The notes under the pieces: generated by a model | Seen by the model: only the letters and a program-made list of their open reading frames with translations | What the model was told of the DNA's origin: nothing | Database searches by the model: none | Shown: in pieces, positions 1 to 7,201 of the stretch | How the letters are laid out: every line of letters starts with the position of its first letter | Position numbering within the stretch: the first letter of the stretch is position 1 | Program-made: the position numbers and the translations under genes | IMG/VR virus record: IMGVR_UViG_3300035698_014932 | Span: 1 to 38,678 of that record | DNA: 38,678 nt | Strand: one strand, 5' to 3' | Origin: a virus

Positions 1-1
1 T

Positions 2-85
2 ACAGACAATCAAATCAGTGAAGTAATACCTTGTAGTGCCGAATCAATAAAAAGTATAAAAGAAATTCAAGAATATTTACCATAA
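2..85 (+). CDS. 3' end of a gene cut by the window start
   Basis: An open frame enters from the left edge and stops at TAA 83-85; the visible tail is 27 residues and begins TDNQISEVIPC. The composition (hydrophilic, Ile/Ser/Glu rich) resembles the C-terminus of small phage proteins. It is plausibly the end of the cysteine-repeat protein that runs off the right edge: removing the single first base of the window makes the two pieces read continuously. Function unknown. Confidence 0.5.
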   Translation, partial: TDNQISEVIPCSAESIKSIKEIQEYLP

Positions 86-96
86 TAATAATAAGT

Positions 97-115
97 CCCC
101 ACTGTAAAGGTGGGG
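97..115 (+). terminator. GC-rich hairpin after the first gene
   Basis: The arms CCCCAC (97-102) and GTGGGG (110-115) are perfectly complementary around a 7-base loop, conspicuous in an AT-rich genome, and lie 12 bases after the stop at 83-85. There is no clear T-run after the stem, so it may be a weak terminator, an mRNA end-stabilising hairpin, or a translational control element for the next frame. Confidence 0.45.
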
Positions 116-262
116 CAACGCATTTATATAAAAGCTTATTCTTTTAATTTAGATTATGAAAGGGAAATATTTAAAAAACAATTTTTAGTTGATTTAAAAT
201 ATATTTTAACTAAAAATAAAATTAAAAAAGAAGATTATTTAATATTTAAAAATTTACTATAA
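110..262 (+). CDS. small hypothetical protein (start uncertain)
   Basis: The frame is open from 95 to TAA 260-262 and reads, from a possible GTG at 110, a Lys/Ile/Tyr-rich 50-residue protein ending KNLL. The only usable start is GTG inside the hairpin arm, so initiation here would require melting that stem. No family is recognised. It may also be the remnant of a longer gene, since the frame is closed upstream by TAA at 92-94. Confidence 0.3.
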   Translation: MGQRIYIKAYSFNLDYEREIFKKQFLVDLKYILTKNKIKKEDYLIFKNLL

Positions 263-279
263 ATCTTAACTATATAATT

Positions 280-492
280 ATGTTCAAAAAAGAAATGATG
301 GAAAAACACAATCTTACAGACAATCAATACGATATAGTACAAAGTATTACGACTGAATGAACAGATATACCTAACAACGCTTTTTCTGATACATTTACAG
401 TAATTCAAGATAAAATATATATAATACTAGAAGATATGGAAACTCATAAGTTAAGAAGAAGAAAAAAAAGCAATTTAATATCTAATAGATAA
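280..492 (+). CDS. small hypothetical protein, 70 aa
   Basis: ATG at 280 follows an A/T-rich leader and the frame runs to TAA 490-492 with one in-frame UGA read as Gly. The protein is mostly polar, with the central hydrophobic-polar pattern TFTVIQDKIYIILEDME and a basic tail (KLRRRKKSN). No family is recognised. The next gene starts 3 bases downstream, so the two are probably co-transcribed. Confidence 0.6.
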
Positions 493-495
493 GTT

Positions 496-756
496 ATGTT
501 AAGATGTAAATGATGTTGAAGTAAAAGATTTGAAAATAAAATTTGTATTTATTATTGAATCTGAATAGAAAAAAAAGAAATAATACTTGAAGAAATTAAA
601 TGAGATATGGGAAGATATAATATATTAAAAAATACAAGACTTATTTGAGATATGAATAGAATAAAATATGCTGAAAATTGTGAAATAATATGAGATATGA
701 ATAGAGTAAAAGAACATAAAAACACTATAGTTAAATGAGATATGAATAGATATTAA
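496..756 (+). CDS. zinc-ribbon-like protein with 15-aa GDMNR repeats
   Basis: An 86-residue frame. Residues 4-8 give a CKCGC metal-binding-like start. The C-terminal half is a tandem repeat of exactly 15 residues beginning GDMGR, GDMNR, GDMNR and GDMNR, with repeat starts at 601, 646, 691 and 736. All four leading glycines are UGA codons, so the repeat is visible only with table 25. Regular short repeats with a leading Gly-Asp resemble small right-handed beta-helix or polymer-forming modules found in bacterial and phage proteins, but no specific family can be named. It may bind nucleic acid or self-assemble; that is inference. Confidence 0.7.
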
Positions 757-789
757 TAATTTAATTTCTAAAGATACAAAAAAAACATA

Positions 790-810
790 ACTAACTAGTA
801 ACAAGTTAGT
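790..810 (+). terminator. small hairpin between genes
   Basis: ACTAACT (790-796) and AGTTAGT (804-810) are complementary around a 7-base loop, between the stop at 756 and the ATG at 840. Another GAGTTAGT copy follows at about 814. Only A/T-rich sequence follows, without a good U-run, so this is a weak terminator or processing site at best. Confidence 0.3.
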
Positions 811-839
811 CATGAGTTAGTAATATTAATAAAATAATT

Positions 840-1319
840 ATGAAAAAAGAATTACATAGATATTTTAAAAATCCAGGAAAATTACAATGACTTATTCTCG
901 ATTGAGCGAAATACAGTAAATATTGATGGCATGGTTCAACACATTGATATCATCCTAGATGAGTGCTTGTATGAGATATATTAATGTATGATGAATGGCA
1001 TTCCAATAATCATACATATATAGAAATATCACCAAAAAAATGATTAAATTGGATAGAGCAAGATAATAATTCAACAAGTTAGAATTGACGTGCTATACCT
1101 TATCAGAAAGAAGTAAAATTGATAACAGTTCGGAATTATTGATCAGAATTAAAAGAGTGACCGTGGTGTAATACTATCAATAATATGATATATGATTTAG
1201 AGGAGGAGATTTTCTTAAAAAAAGAAAAAGAAAAAAAAGAAGAAAAAGAAAAAGAAGAAAGATATCAAAGAGAAAAAGAAGAAAAAGAAAAAGAATTATT
1301 TAATAATTGGAAAGATTAA
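840..1319 (+). pseudogene. conserved-looking phage gene interrupted by in-frame TAG
   Basis: From ATG 840 the frame codes for 80 residues, meets TAG at 1080-1082, then stays open in the same frame to TAA 1317-1319. Both parts look coding: Gly/Trp-rich text before the stop (GWHGSTHGYHPRGVLVGD) and NGRAIPYQKEVKL with GPWCNTINNM after it, ending in a highly charged Lys/Glu coiled-coil-like tail. The codon context STS-stop-NGRAIPYQ would suit Trp (TGG to TAG) or Gln. The choices are a broken gene, amber readthrough, or two polypeptides. No function is recognised. Confidence 0.6.
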
Positions 1320-1336
1320 AATTTAATATAATAATT

Positions 1337-1786
1337 ATGATAGAAAAAAACATTATTTCATTAGAACTCTCAAAAAAGTTATCAGAAAGTTGATGTAAAT
1401 TAGAGAGTATGTATTTATATATAAATGAACAATTATATCAGAATGTACATAAGTATTCAAGTAAGTATTATATGAATATAGATGATTTCAGTGAATGGTA
1501 TTCAGAAAAGGAATTAGATGGGTTTAATCATAAATATGTAGCTTTTGATATATTAAATGATATTTGATGTAAATATGCAAAAGAGTTTTTTGGGGTGGAT
1601 AGTGAATATTCTAAAAGGGAAGAATATTGTCAAGAGTGCCAAGAATATCGCTCTATAGTATCTTGTAATGTATTAATTATAAATAAAATCAAGAATATTA
1701 TAATATTATTACAACAATGAAAAAAACAAGAAGCAGAAGACTATATATGGGGTAATACGTTATATAATCCTAAAAATAAATCCTAA
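1337..1786 (+). CDS. hypothetical phage protein, 149 aa
   Basis: ATG at 1337 after an AT-rich leader; TAA at 1784-1786. The beginning (ISLELSKKLSESGCKLES) and the acidic middle around DDFSEWYSEKELDGF resemble a common small cytoplasmic phage protein of unknown role whose N-terminus reads 'isle-skkL'. Four Cys residues lie at 104-126, two of them in a CQEC pair, and could bind metal. It sits in a run of small co-directional genes. Confidence 0.65.
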
Positions 1787-1796
1787 TAACTCTATA

Positions 1797-2009
1797 ATGA
1801 ATACAATAGATCAAGAAGACTACAGAAAACAAAGAAAAGATAAACTATTAATAGCAACTAAAATGTACTATGATTTTAAAGAGGTAGAGGCATTATATTG
1901 AAGCTATGAGCATTATTTACACAAACAACTAGAGTTAGTACAGGAACAAGAAACAATTATAAACCTTAAAGAAAAGATTAAATATATATTAGAAAAAAAA
2001 ACTTGATAA
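1797..2009 (+). CDS. small coiled-coil-like protein, 70 aa
   Basis: The frame begins at ATG 1797, ten bases after the preceding stop, and ends UGA(Gly)-TAA at 2004-2009. It is rich in Lys, Glu, Gln and Leu with heptad-like spacing after residue 30 (HYLHKQLELVQEQETII), suggesting one long helix. No family is recognised. Its 3' end overlaps the predicted promoter at 2003-2030. Confidence 0.6.
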
Positions 2010-2030
2010 TAATTAAAAAATAATTATATT
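2003..2030 (+). promoter_or_regulatory. promoter TTGATA-N16-TATATT
   Basis: TTGATA at 2003-2008 and TATATT at 2025-2030 are separated by 16 bases. This matches the arrangement and preceding C/A context of the stronger elements at 7202, 31762 and 37222 (acttgat..., 16 bases, TAtaaT). It would drive the genes at 2057 and 2223 and possibly the long RNA region beyond. Confidence 0.5.
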
Positions 2031-2056
2031 AATAATAATTAATAATAATAAAATAT

Positions 2057-2218
2057 ATGAAAAATACTCTTTTAAATGAGATAAGATTCCAAATGAATAA
2101 ATATGATAGATTGATGGGTGATTGTGAAAATTGAACTATATCAAAGAGTAGATTATGTAATGCATGAAAAGAGTTAAGAATAACAATACAAGAGTTAAAC
2201 AATTATTTATTAAATTAA
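2057..2218 (+). CDS. small hypothetical protein, 53 aa
   Basis: ATG 2057 to TAA 2216-2218; 53 mostly polar residues with the pattern MGDCENGTISKSRLCNAGKE and a helical end (LRITIQELNNYLLN). No family is recognised. It is the first gene behind the 2003 promoter and lies 4 bases before the immunity gene. Confidence 0.6.
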
Positions 2219-2222
2219 AAGT

Positions 2223-2390
2223 ATGGAAATAGTAGTACTAATATTAATCATATATTTTTTACCGACAATAAATGTTTTATTTAACAAAAATAAATCAAAT
2301 AAATGATCTACGATTGTAATAAATCTATTTTTGGGATGGACTTTTGTTTGATGGGTGATTGCATTCGCTATCTCTTTTTGAAAAGATTAA
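2223..2390 (+). CDS. imm: superinfection immunity membrane protein (Imm-like)
   Basis: A 55-residue protein with two hydrophobic segments, roughly residues 3-20 and 29-52. It carries the hallmark order of the superinfection-immunity family typified by T4 Imm: YFLPTINVL at the end of the first segment, a short basic loop (NKNKSNKGS), then LFLGWTFVGWVIAFAIS. Family members sit in the inner membrane and block DNA entry from a second phage of the same kind. The glycine of VGWV is UGA. The length is typical for the family. It follows the 2057 gene by four bases and precedes the long RNA region. Confidence 0.85.
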
Positions 2391-2475
2391 TTTTTAATTA
2401 TAAAATAAAATGGATAATAATAAATAAAAAACATGCTAATCCAAAAGTAAAATTTATTTAAAGATTTGAAATATA
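2391..2475 (+). other. AT-rich spacer
   Basis: Contains only tiny frames (for example MDNNK at 2410) and no clear promoter or terminator; it joins the immunity gene to the structured RNA region. Confidence 0.5.
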
Positions 2476-3345
2476 AATGTAATATGTAAATAACAGCCTA
2501 TAACTAGTATTTATATATTTTACACATTACATTGATAGATTTAAAGATTAATATCGTGGGTTCACCAGAGAAGTTAACAGTGAACATCTAGCCTCACTAC
2601 ACGACTGAAGATTCCTTTGACTAAGGATGAAACATACCTGTTCGATCAGCTCATTACTTATTTAATAAGTATGACTAGTCATCAGGTGTGTATCGTGGAG
2701 TCTCCCAAGTGAGGGAATAACTGGAGACCTAGACTTCTCACACTATATTAGTTTTTAAATATTGCTAAGCAATCACAGAAGCTCAATGATCTTGTAGGTG
2801 GGCTGTTAAATGAATTACTTTTGAGGAATAGATTTAATATATGAGTGTAATGTATAAATGAGTCTTTAAGTAGAATAATCATTATGTAGGAGAACTTTTC
2901 AGATCTATTTGGTTTGGGTACTTTGGTGTTTAATGAGTGGTTAAATCGCTCCCAAGCCCACTGCTGAAAGAAGAGCTTAAGTGCTAGAAGTAAAACGAGG
3001 CGTCGATGATACGCCTATCCTATATCGTTATACATTACATTGATAGATTTAAATACAAGTTGGGATTAGCAGCAACTACCTTATGCTAATCATAACCGAC
3101 GCTAGGGAAACCTAGGGGGGAATATAGGTAGGCAGGGCTCTATGGTTCGACGGAAATGTACAATCCATAAACTATAAATTGAGACTGTGCTCCTCTGTAT
3201 GATAATTAATTACTTAGTTTATACTAAGGCTATTTATAAACGTGTATTGTTTTATAGATAGAGAATTGATTATATTACAGAGGGAATGCAGTAGCAAGAG
3301 ATATAGTTCTCTGGAAATATTATTTAACACACAAAACGTTTTATT
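2476..3345 (+). ncRNA. candidate large structured noncoding RNA
   Basis: About 870 bases without a convincing gene in either code, visibly richer in G+C than its surroundings. A helix 2491-2498/2801-2808 (TAACAGCC with GGCTGTTA) closes a 320-base domain. Inside it are hairpins 2560-2565/2580-2585, 2613-2617/2623-2627, 2633-2640/2683-2690 enclosing 2656-2661/2665-2670, and 2700-2705/2723-2728. Downstream are 2999-3003/3011-3015, 3064-3071/3084-3091, CTAGG-GAAA-CCTAG at 3102-3115, 3141-3145/3165-3169, 3192-3199/3276-3283 and 3297-3301/3308-3312. Size and phage location recall the ornate large RNAs GOLLD and ROOL, but I cannot assign a class. The 3' part (GAGACT at 3181, AAGAGATATAGTTC at 3296) faintly resembles group I intron P7 strands. 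Strand is inferred from the neighbouring genes. Confidence 0.6.
2846..3039 (+). ncRNA. second arm-closed RNA module
   Basis: TGTAATGTATAA (2846-2857) is the exact reverse complement of TTATACATTACA (3028-3039), giving a perfect 12-base-pair closing stem around 170 bases. The module contains the hairpin 2999-3003/3011-3015 and the motif CGCCTATCCTAT at 3012-3023, which recurs in the next module at about 3471. No gene is supported inside it. Confidence 0.55.
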
Positions 3346-3438
3346 ATGAAAAACTTATTATCAATTATTGGATTATTTCTACCCGTCATTAAAGCAGATT
3401 TACATTCAGACTATTGAATATTTGATATATGAATGTAG
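3346..3438 (+). CDS. possible 30-aa exported peptide
   Basis: ATG 3346 opens a short frame to TAG 3436-3438. The N-terminus MKNLLSIIGLFLPVIKA has the shape of a signal peptide: a lysine, a hydrophobic run and a small residue. It is followed by a short acidic-aromatic tail ending GIFDIGM. It sits between two RNA modules, and its last seven bases fall in the arm of the third module, so initiation or termination could be coupled to RNA folding. It may also be a chance frame. Confidence 0.35.
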
Positions 3439-3617
3439 TGTATAAATGGTAAGGTAATTCGATTGTTCTCGCCTATCCTATTCATTGAAGGTATACAATA
3501 TATGAATAGGGTTACAAGGAGTTAATGCCAACTGAGGTGGAAGCATTTTAAAGCAGTTAACGGCTTGAATTGTGGAACAGGATATTGTTGGAAAACATAG
3601 GCTTTATACATTACATT
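3432..3617 (+). ncRNA. third arm-closed RNA module
   Basis: AATGTAGTGTATA (3432-3444) pairs with TATACATTACATT (3605-3617) over 13 positions with one G-U pair. Inside lie the CGCCTATCCTAT motif shared with the second module and a strong hairpin in which CCTATTCAT (about 3475-3483) pairs with ATGAATAGG. No convincing gene lies between 3439 and 3639. It probably belongs to the same transcript as the large RNA. Confidence 0.5.
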
Positions 3618-3754
3618 TATGTATTTAATAAAGTTATTTATGAAAACAGTAATAAAACCATGAAGAATACCAATTAAACTTTGGTTAGATGATATAGAAG
3701 ATGGAACGTTAGAACAAGCTACTAATCTTGTCAATGGTTATTACAGAAATACAT

Positions 3755-3783
3755 TTGACAAATGTACGTCAATTTTATATAAT
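3755..3783 (+). promoter_or_regulatory. consensus promoter TTGACA-N17-TATAAT
   Basis: Perfect sigma-70-type hexamers TTGACA (3755-3760) and TATAAT (3778-3783) with a 17-base spacer. The predicted start would be about 3790, just before the HNH gene ATG at 3813, so it would drive the HNH endonuclease and probably rtcB. It lies inside the RtcB remnant and may have arrived with the endonuclease. Confidence 0.8.
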
Positions 3784-3807
3784 ACTTATGTTTATGTCAT
3801 AAGTATT
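3781..3807 (+). repeat. 10-bp inverted repeat at HNH transcript start
   Basis: AATACTTATG (3781-3790) and CATAAGTATT (3798-3807) are perfect inverted repeats around a 7-base loop. The element overlaps the -10 box and the predicted transcription start, so it could be an operator or a 5' mRNA hairpin rather than a terminator. Confidence 0.55.
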
Positions 3808-3812
3808 ATTAA

Positions 3813-4307
3813 ATGAATAATAGTAAAGTAACATTAGAAAAAAGAAAAGAGCTAAGAAAGTACTATAAAAAAACTATAGACCCAAATTCTTTTCCAGTAT
3901 ATATTAAAAAGATATGTAAGGATTGCTGAAAAGAAAAAGATTGTAAATGGAATAGTTCTTTTACAACTAAATGAGTTCCAGAATATAAAGCTAGATGTGA
4001 TAAATGTCACAATATATTCAAAAGAATAATAGCAAAATCTAGTGTATCAAAATGACTATGTAATATAAGAGTAAAGAAATATCAAAGACAAAATAAACAA
4101 TGGGCTGTAGATTATCTATGATGAAGATGTATTAAGTGTTGATATAATAAATGTTTAAGAGCATTAAATTTTCATCATAGAAATCCAGAAAAAAAACAAT
4201 ATACAATATGAGAAATATTAGACCATCATAAAAATAAATTAAAAAAAGAATTAAACAAGTGTGATTTATTATGTTCTAATTGCCATATGGAAGAACATAA
4301 TAAATAA
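3813..4307 (+). CDS. HNH endonuclease (free-standing homing type)
   Basis: A 164-residue protein with two CxxC pairs typical of zinc-stabilised HNH enzymes: KICKDCGKEKDC and KARCDKCH near the N-terminus, then GRCIKCGYNKC leading to the core LNFHHRNPEK, ending CDLLCSNCHMEEH. The HH, N and final H positions match the HNH nuclease fold (a beta-beta-alpha-metal site that nicks or cuts DNA). Its position between an rtcB remnant and an intact rtcB suggests a homing endonuclease that moved into an rtcB region. It overlaps the remnant frame by 19 bases and has a consensus promoter just upstream. Whether it is active and what site it cuts are unknown. Confidence 0.88.
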
Positions 4308-4332
4308 AGTTTTATTTACTAACTTATTTAAA

Positions 4333-5529
4333 ATGAATTTTACTTATAAAAATCCTGATTTTAAAGTTCCTATTAAGGCTTGGATTCCAAGAGAAGAATA
4401 TTTTAAGGATGAATGAATGGTAGAGCAGTGTGAAAATTTAGCTAAATTACCATTTGTTTATAAACATATAGTGTTAAATTGAGATTGACATCAAGGTTAT
4501 TGAATGCCTATATGATGAGTTATGGCAACTAAATGAGTTGTTTTACCTAATGCTGTAGGTGTTGATATTTGATGTTGAATGTGTGCTGTTAAAACAAATT
4601 TAACTGATATTGATACTGAAACACTTAAAAAGATAATGTGAAAAATTAGAGAGGCTGTACCCGTTTGATTTAATAAACATAAAGAAAAACAAGATGAAAT
4701 GTTAATGCCAACCCCTCCAGATGTAGACATAGATAATTTATTTAAGTTAATAATTGAAAAAGAATATAATAATGCAGCAAAATCAATTTGAACACTATGA
4801 TGATGAAACCATTTTATAGAAATACAAAAATGATCTGATTGATCTATATGGATAATGATTCATAGTTGAAGTAGAAATTTAGGACTTCAAGTAGCTAAAC
4901 ATTATAATAATTTAGCAAAAGAACTGAATAAAAAATGGTATAGTAATATAAATGAAAAGCATGATCTAGCATTTTTGCCATTAGATAGTGAAGAGTGAAA
5001 AAATTATATTCATGAAATGAATTATTGTGTAGAATATGCTTTAGCTAATAGAAAATTAATGATGGATAGAATTAAAGGGATATTTGAAATACAATATTCA
5101 ACTTGTATATTTGATGAAATTATAAACATAGCTCATAATTATGCAAGAATGGAAAACCATTTTTGAACTAATGTAATGATACATAGAAAAGGTGCTACAA
5201 GTTCTAAGGATTTAGAAATTTGAATAATACCATGAAGTCAATGAACTAAGTCATATATAGTAAAATGAAAAGGGAATAAAGATAGTTTCATGTCTTGTAG
5301 TCATTGAGCAGGTAGATTAATGAGTAGAAAAAAAGCAAAACTAAACTTAAATCTTGAAGAAGAAATTAAGAATCTAGATGATCAATGAATTATACACTGA
5401 ATAAGACATATAGATGATCTAGATGAAGCATCATGAGCCTATAAAGATATATCAGTTGTAATGGAAAACCAAAAAGATCTAGTAGATATACTTGTAGAAT
5501 TACAACCTATTTGAGTTATAAAATGATAA
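4333..5529 (+). CDS. rtcB: RtcB-family RNA ligase
   Basis: A complete 398-residue RtcB, the GTP- and Mn2+-dependent ligase that joins 2',3'-cyclic-phosphate or 3'-phosphate RNA ends to 5'-OH ends. Visible signatures: GDGHQGYGMPIGGV near residues 50-63, the metal motif VGVDIGCGMC with Asp78 and Cys81, GGGNHFIE with His160, HSGSRNLG with His177, IIPGSQGTKSYIV, and SHGAGR with the guanylylated His324. Most of these glycines are UGA. The N-terminus differs from the remnant at 3640. Phage RtcB is thought to repair tRNAs or mRNAs cut by host defence nucleases. The adjacent long RNA also makes it a candidate processing partner; that is inference. The HNH gene ends 25 bases upstream. Confidence 0.95.
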
Positions 5530-5563
5530 ATCTTAACAAAAATAATTATTAATTATTTATAAT

Positions 5564-6016
5564 ATGCCTAAAAACACACAATGTAACAAGGTAGAAAAAC
5601 AACTTAGAACTACTTACTGTACTAAATTATATTTAAGATGATATGAGACGAATGAAATTTATAAATTTTTTGAAGAGAAATTCAAATTATGAACAAGACA
5701 GACTGATAGATATATTAAACTAGCTAAAGTGGCAATCTGCGACGAAAACGAATATACAATAAGGCAAGAGATCAATGTACACTATAGAAAGCTAATTGAT
5801 TTATATAATGCATCATATAAGAAAAAAGATTTTTGAGTTTGTAATAAAATTTTAAAAAGTATAAGTGATTTAAGATGATTAGATGAGGCTAAGAAAATAA
5901 AATTAGAATGAGACTTGTTTGATAAATTAATAATTAATGTTATTAAAAATGGAGATCAACACGACAAGGATATTTGAGGAGAACAATCAAACTGAAAAGA
6001 AGATAGTAATAAATAG
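5564..6016 (+). CDS. terS: terminase small subunit-like DNA-binding protein
   Basis: 150 residues, directly upstream of and overlapping the large terminase by 68 bases, the usual place of TerS. An N-terminal helix-turn-helix-like segment reads TNEIYKFFEEKFKLGTRQ followed by TDRYIKLAKVAI, as in TerS proteins that recognise the packaging site. The middle is helical (oligomerisation-like) and the polar tail (GDQHDKDIGGEQSNGKED) would contact the large subunit. The assignment rests on position, length and the HTH-like segment rather than a distinctive motif. Confidence 0.75.
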
Positions 6017-7178
6017 ATGAGGGACTAGATCAAGTAAGACATACAGTATTATACAAATATTAGTTATATGGTTAGTTAATTGAGTAATAGGCGAAAAACA
6101 CTGGAAAAAATGAGTTACTGACATTGTAAGAAAATATTGAGCTAACCTAAAAGATACAGTACAAAGAGACTTAGAGGATGTTATTGATGATTTGCAAGTT
6201 AGAGATAAAATAATAATAAATAAAAGTGATAGAACTTATAGATTTTGAAAAAGATTAATAAGATTAAAATGAGCGGATGACCCTCAAAAGCTAAAATGAA
6301 GTAAAAGAGATATTTTATTTTGTAATGAGGCAAACGAACTATCATATTTATGAGAATTTTTTCAATTATTAATCAGAACTAAGGATTTAGTATTTATTGA
6401 TTTTAATCCCGACGATGAAGATATTTGGATTAACACAGAATTAGAGCAAAAAAGATTAATTAATAAATGAGATGTAAAACTTGTAGTAAGTACATATAAA
6501 GACAATCCATTTTTGGAATCGCAAGAAGTAGATGAAATTGAAAATATTAAAACTATTGATATACAATTACGGCAAGTTTATTGAAAATGATGATATTGAA
6601 AAATAACTTGATTGATATTTCCTAATGTAAATATAGTCAAAGAAATACCAAAAGAATCAAATTTTATTTGTAATTGAAAAGATTTTTGATTTACAGCTCA
6701 TCCAACAACATTAATTTGAATTTATATGTATAATAATGAATTATATCTAGATCAAAGATTATGGAGTACTTGATTAGTAAATACCTATAGAAATGAATCA
6801 GAAAAAGAAAAATCAATAACTTGAAATTATGAGATATTAGGTATAACTAAAACAGAAGAAATTTTTGCCGATAGTGCTGAACCAAAAAGTATTGAGGAGA
6901 TATATAATTGTTGATATAATATAAAATGAGCTACAAAATGACCAGATAGCGTACAATTTTGAATTACTACAATGAAATGATATAAAATAAATGTTACAGA
7001 AAGAAGTCTAGATTTAAGAAAAGAATTTAGGAAATATAAACGGGCAGAAGATAAAAACTGAAAAACATTAAATGTACCTATCAAAAAATTTGATCATGGT
7101 ATCGATGCTGTAAGATATTGATGTATAATGAAGCTACCAAAGAAGAAAAAGAGATGAGTATATTTTTCAGTAATTTAA
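5949..7178 (+). CDS. terL: terminase large subunit (ATPase/nuclease)
   Basis: 409 residues, PBSX/XtmB-like terminase that pumps DNA into proheads. Walker A GGTRSSKT at residues 24-31 (first Gly is UGA), Walker B plus catalytic Glu in DILFCNEANEL (Asp121, Glu127), and an RNase H-like nuclease domain with acidic residues in KDFGFTAHPT (Asp245), FADSAEP (Asp308) and FDHGIDAVRY (Asp382, Asp386). ATG 5949 was chosen because the frame upstream of GGTRSSKT reads naturally (INTTRIFEENNQTEKKIVIN) and there is no later ATG before the P-loop. The gene overlaps terS in another frame. The order terS-terL-portal is standard. Confidence 0.96.
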
Positions 7179-7201
7179 AAAAAAGATTATTAAAATAAAA
7201 C

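Larger units (their letters stand above)
3640..3831 (+). pseudogene. RtcB N-terminal remnant
   Basis: The first 32 residues contain IPIKLWLDDIEDGTLEQATN, the standard N-terminus of phage-type RtcB RNA ligases. After residue 32 the similarity stops (NGYYRNTFDKC) where family members continue LPFvfKH. The remaining 31 codons cross the promoter at 3755 and a palindrome at 3781 and overlap the start of the HNH gene, so the reading frame there is probably meaningless. A complete but divergent RtcB lies 500 bases downstream with its own different N-terminus (NPDFKVPIKAWIPREEYF). This looks like the scar of an older rtcB copy replaced or cut short by a homing-endonuclease insertion. A short functional peptide cannot be excluded. 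Confidence 0.65.

Noticed and set aside
2633-2650. tRNA-like TTCGATC segment
   Set aside because: The flanking bases do not form a T-stem and no acceptor, anticodon or D arm is in place; the stem belongs to the RNA domain.
3181-3315. Group I intron core (P7/S-like AAGAGATATAGTTC)
   Set aside because: A P7-like pairing with GAGACT can be drawn, but no matching P3, P4 or P6 strands, no 5' splice site U-G, and no interrupted exon are seen; kept only as an alternative in the RNA entry.
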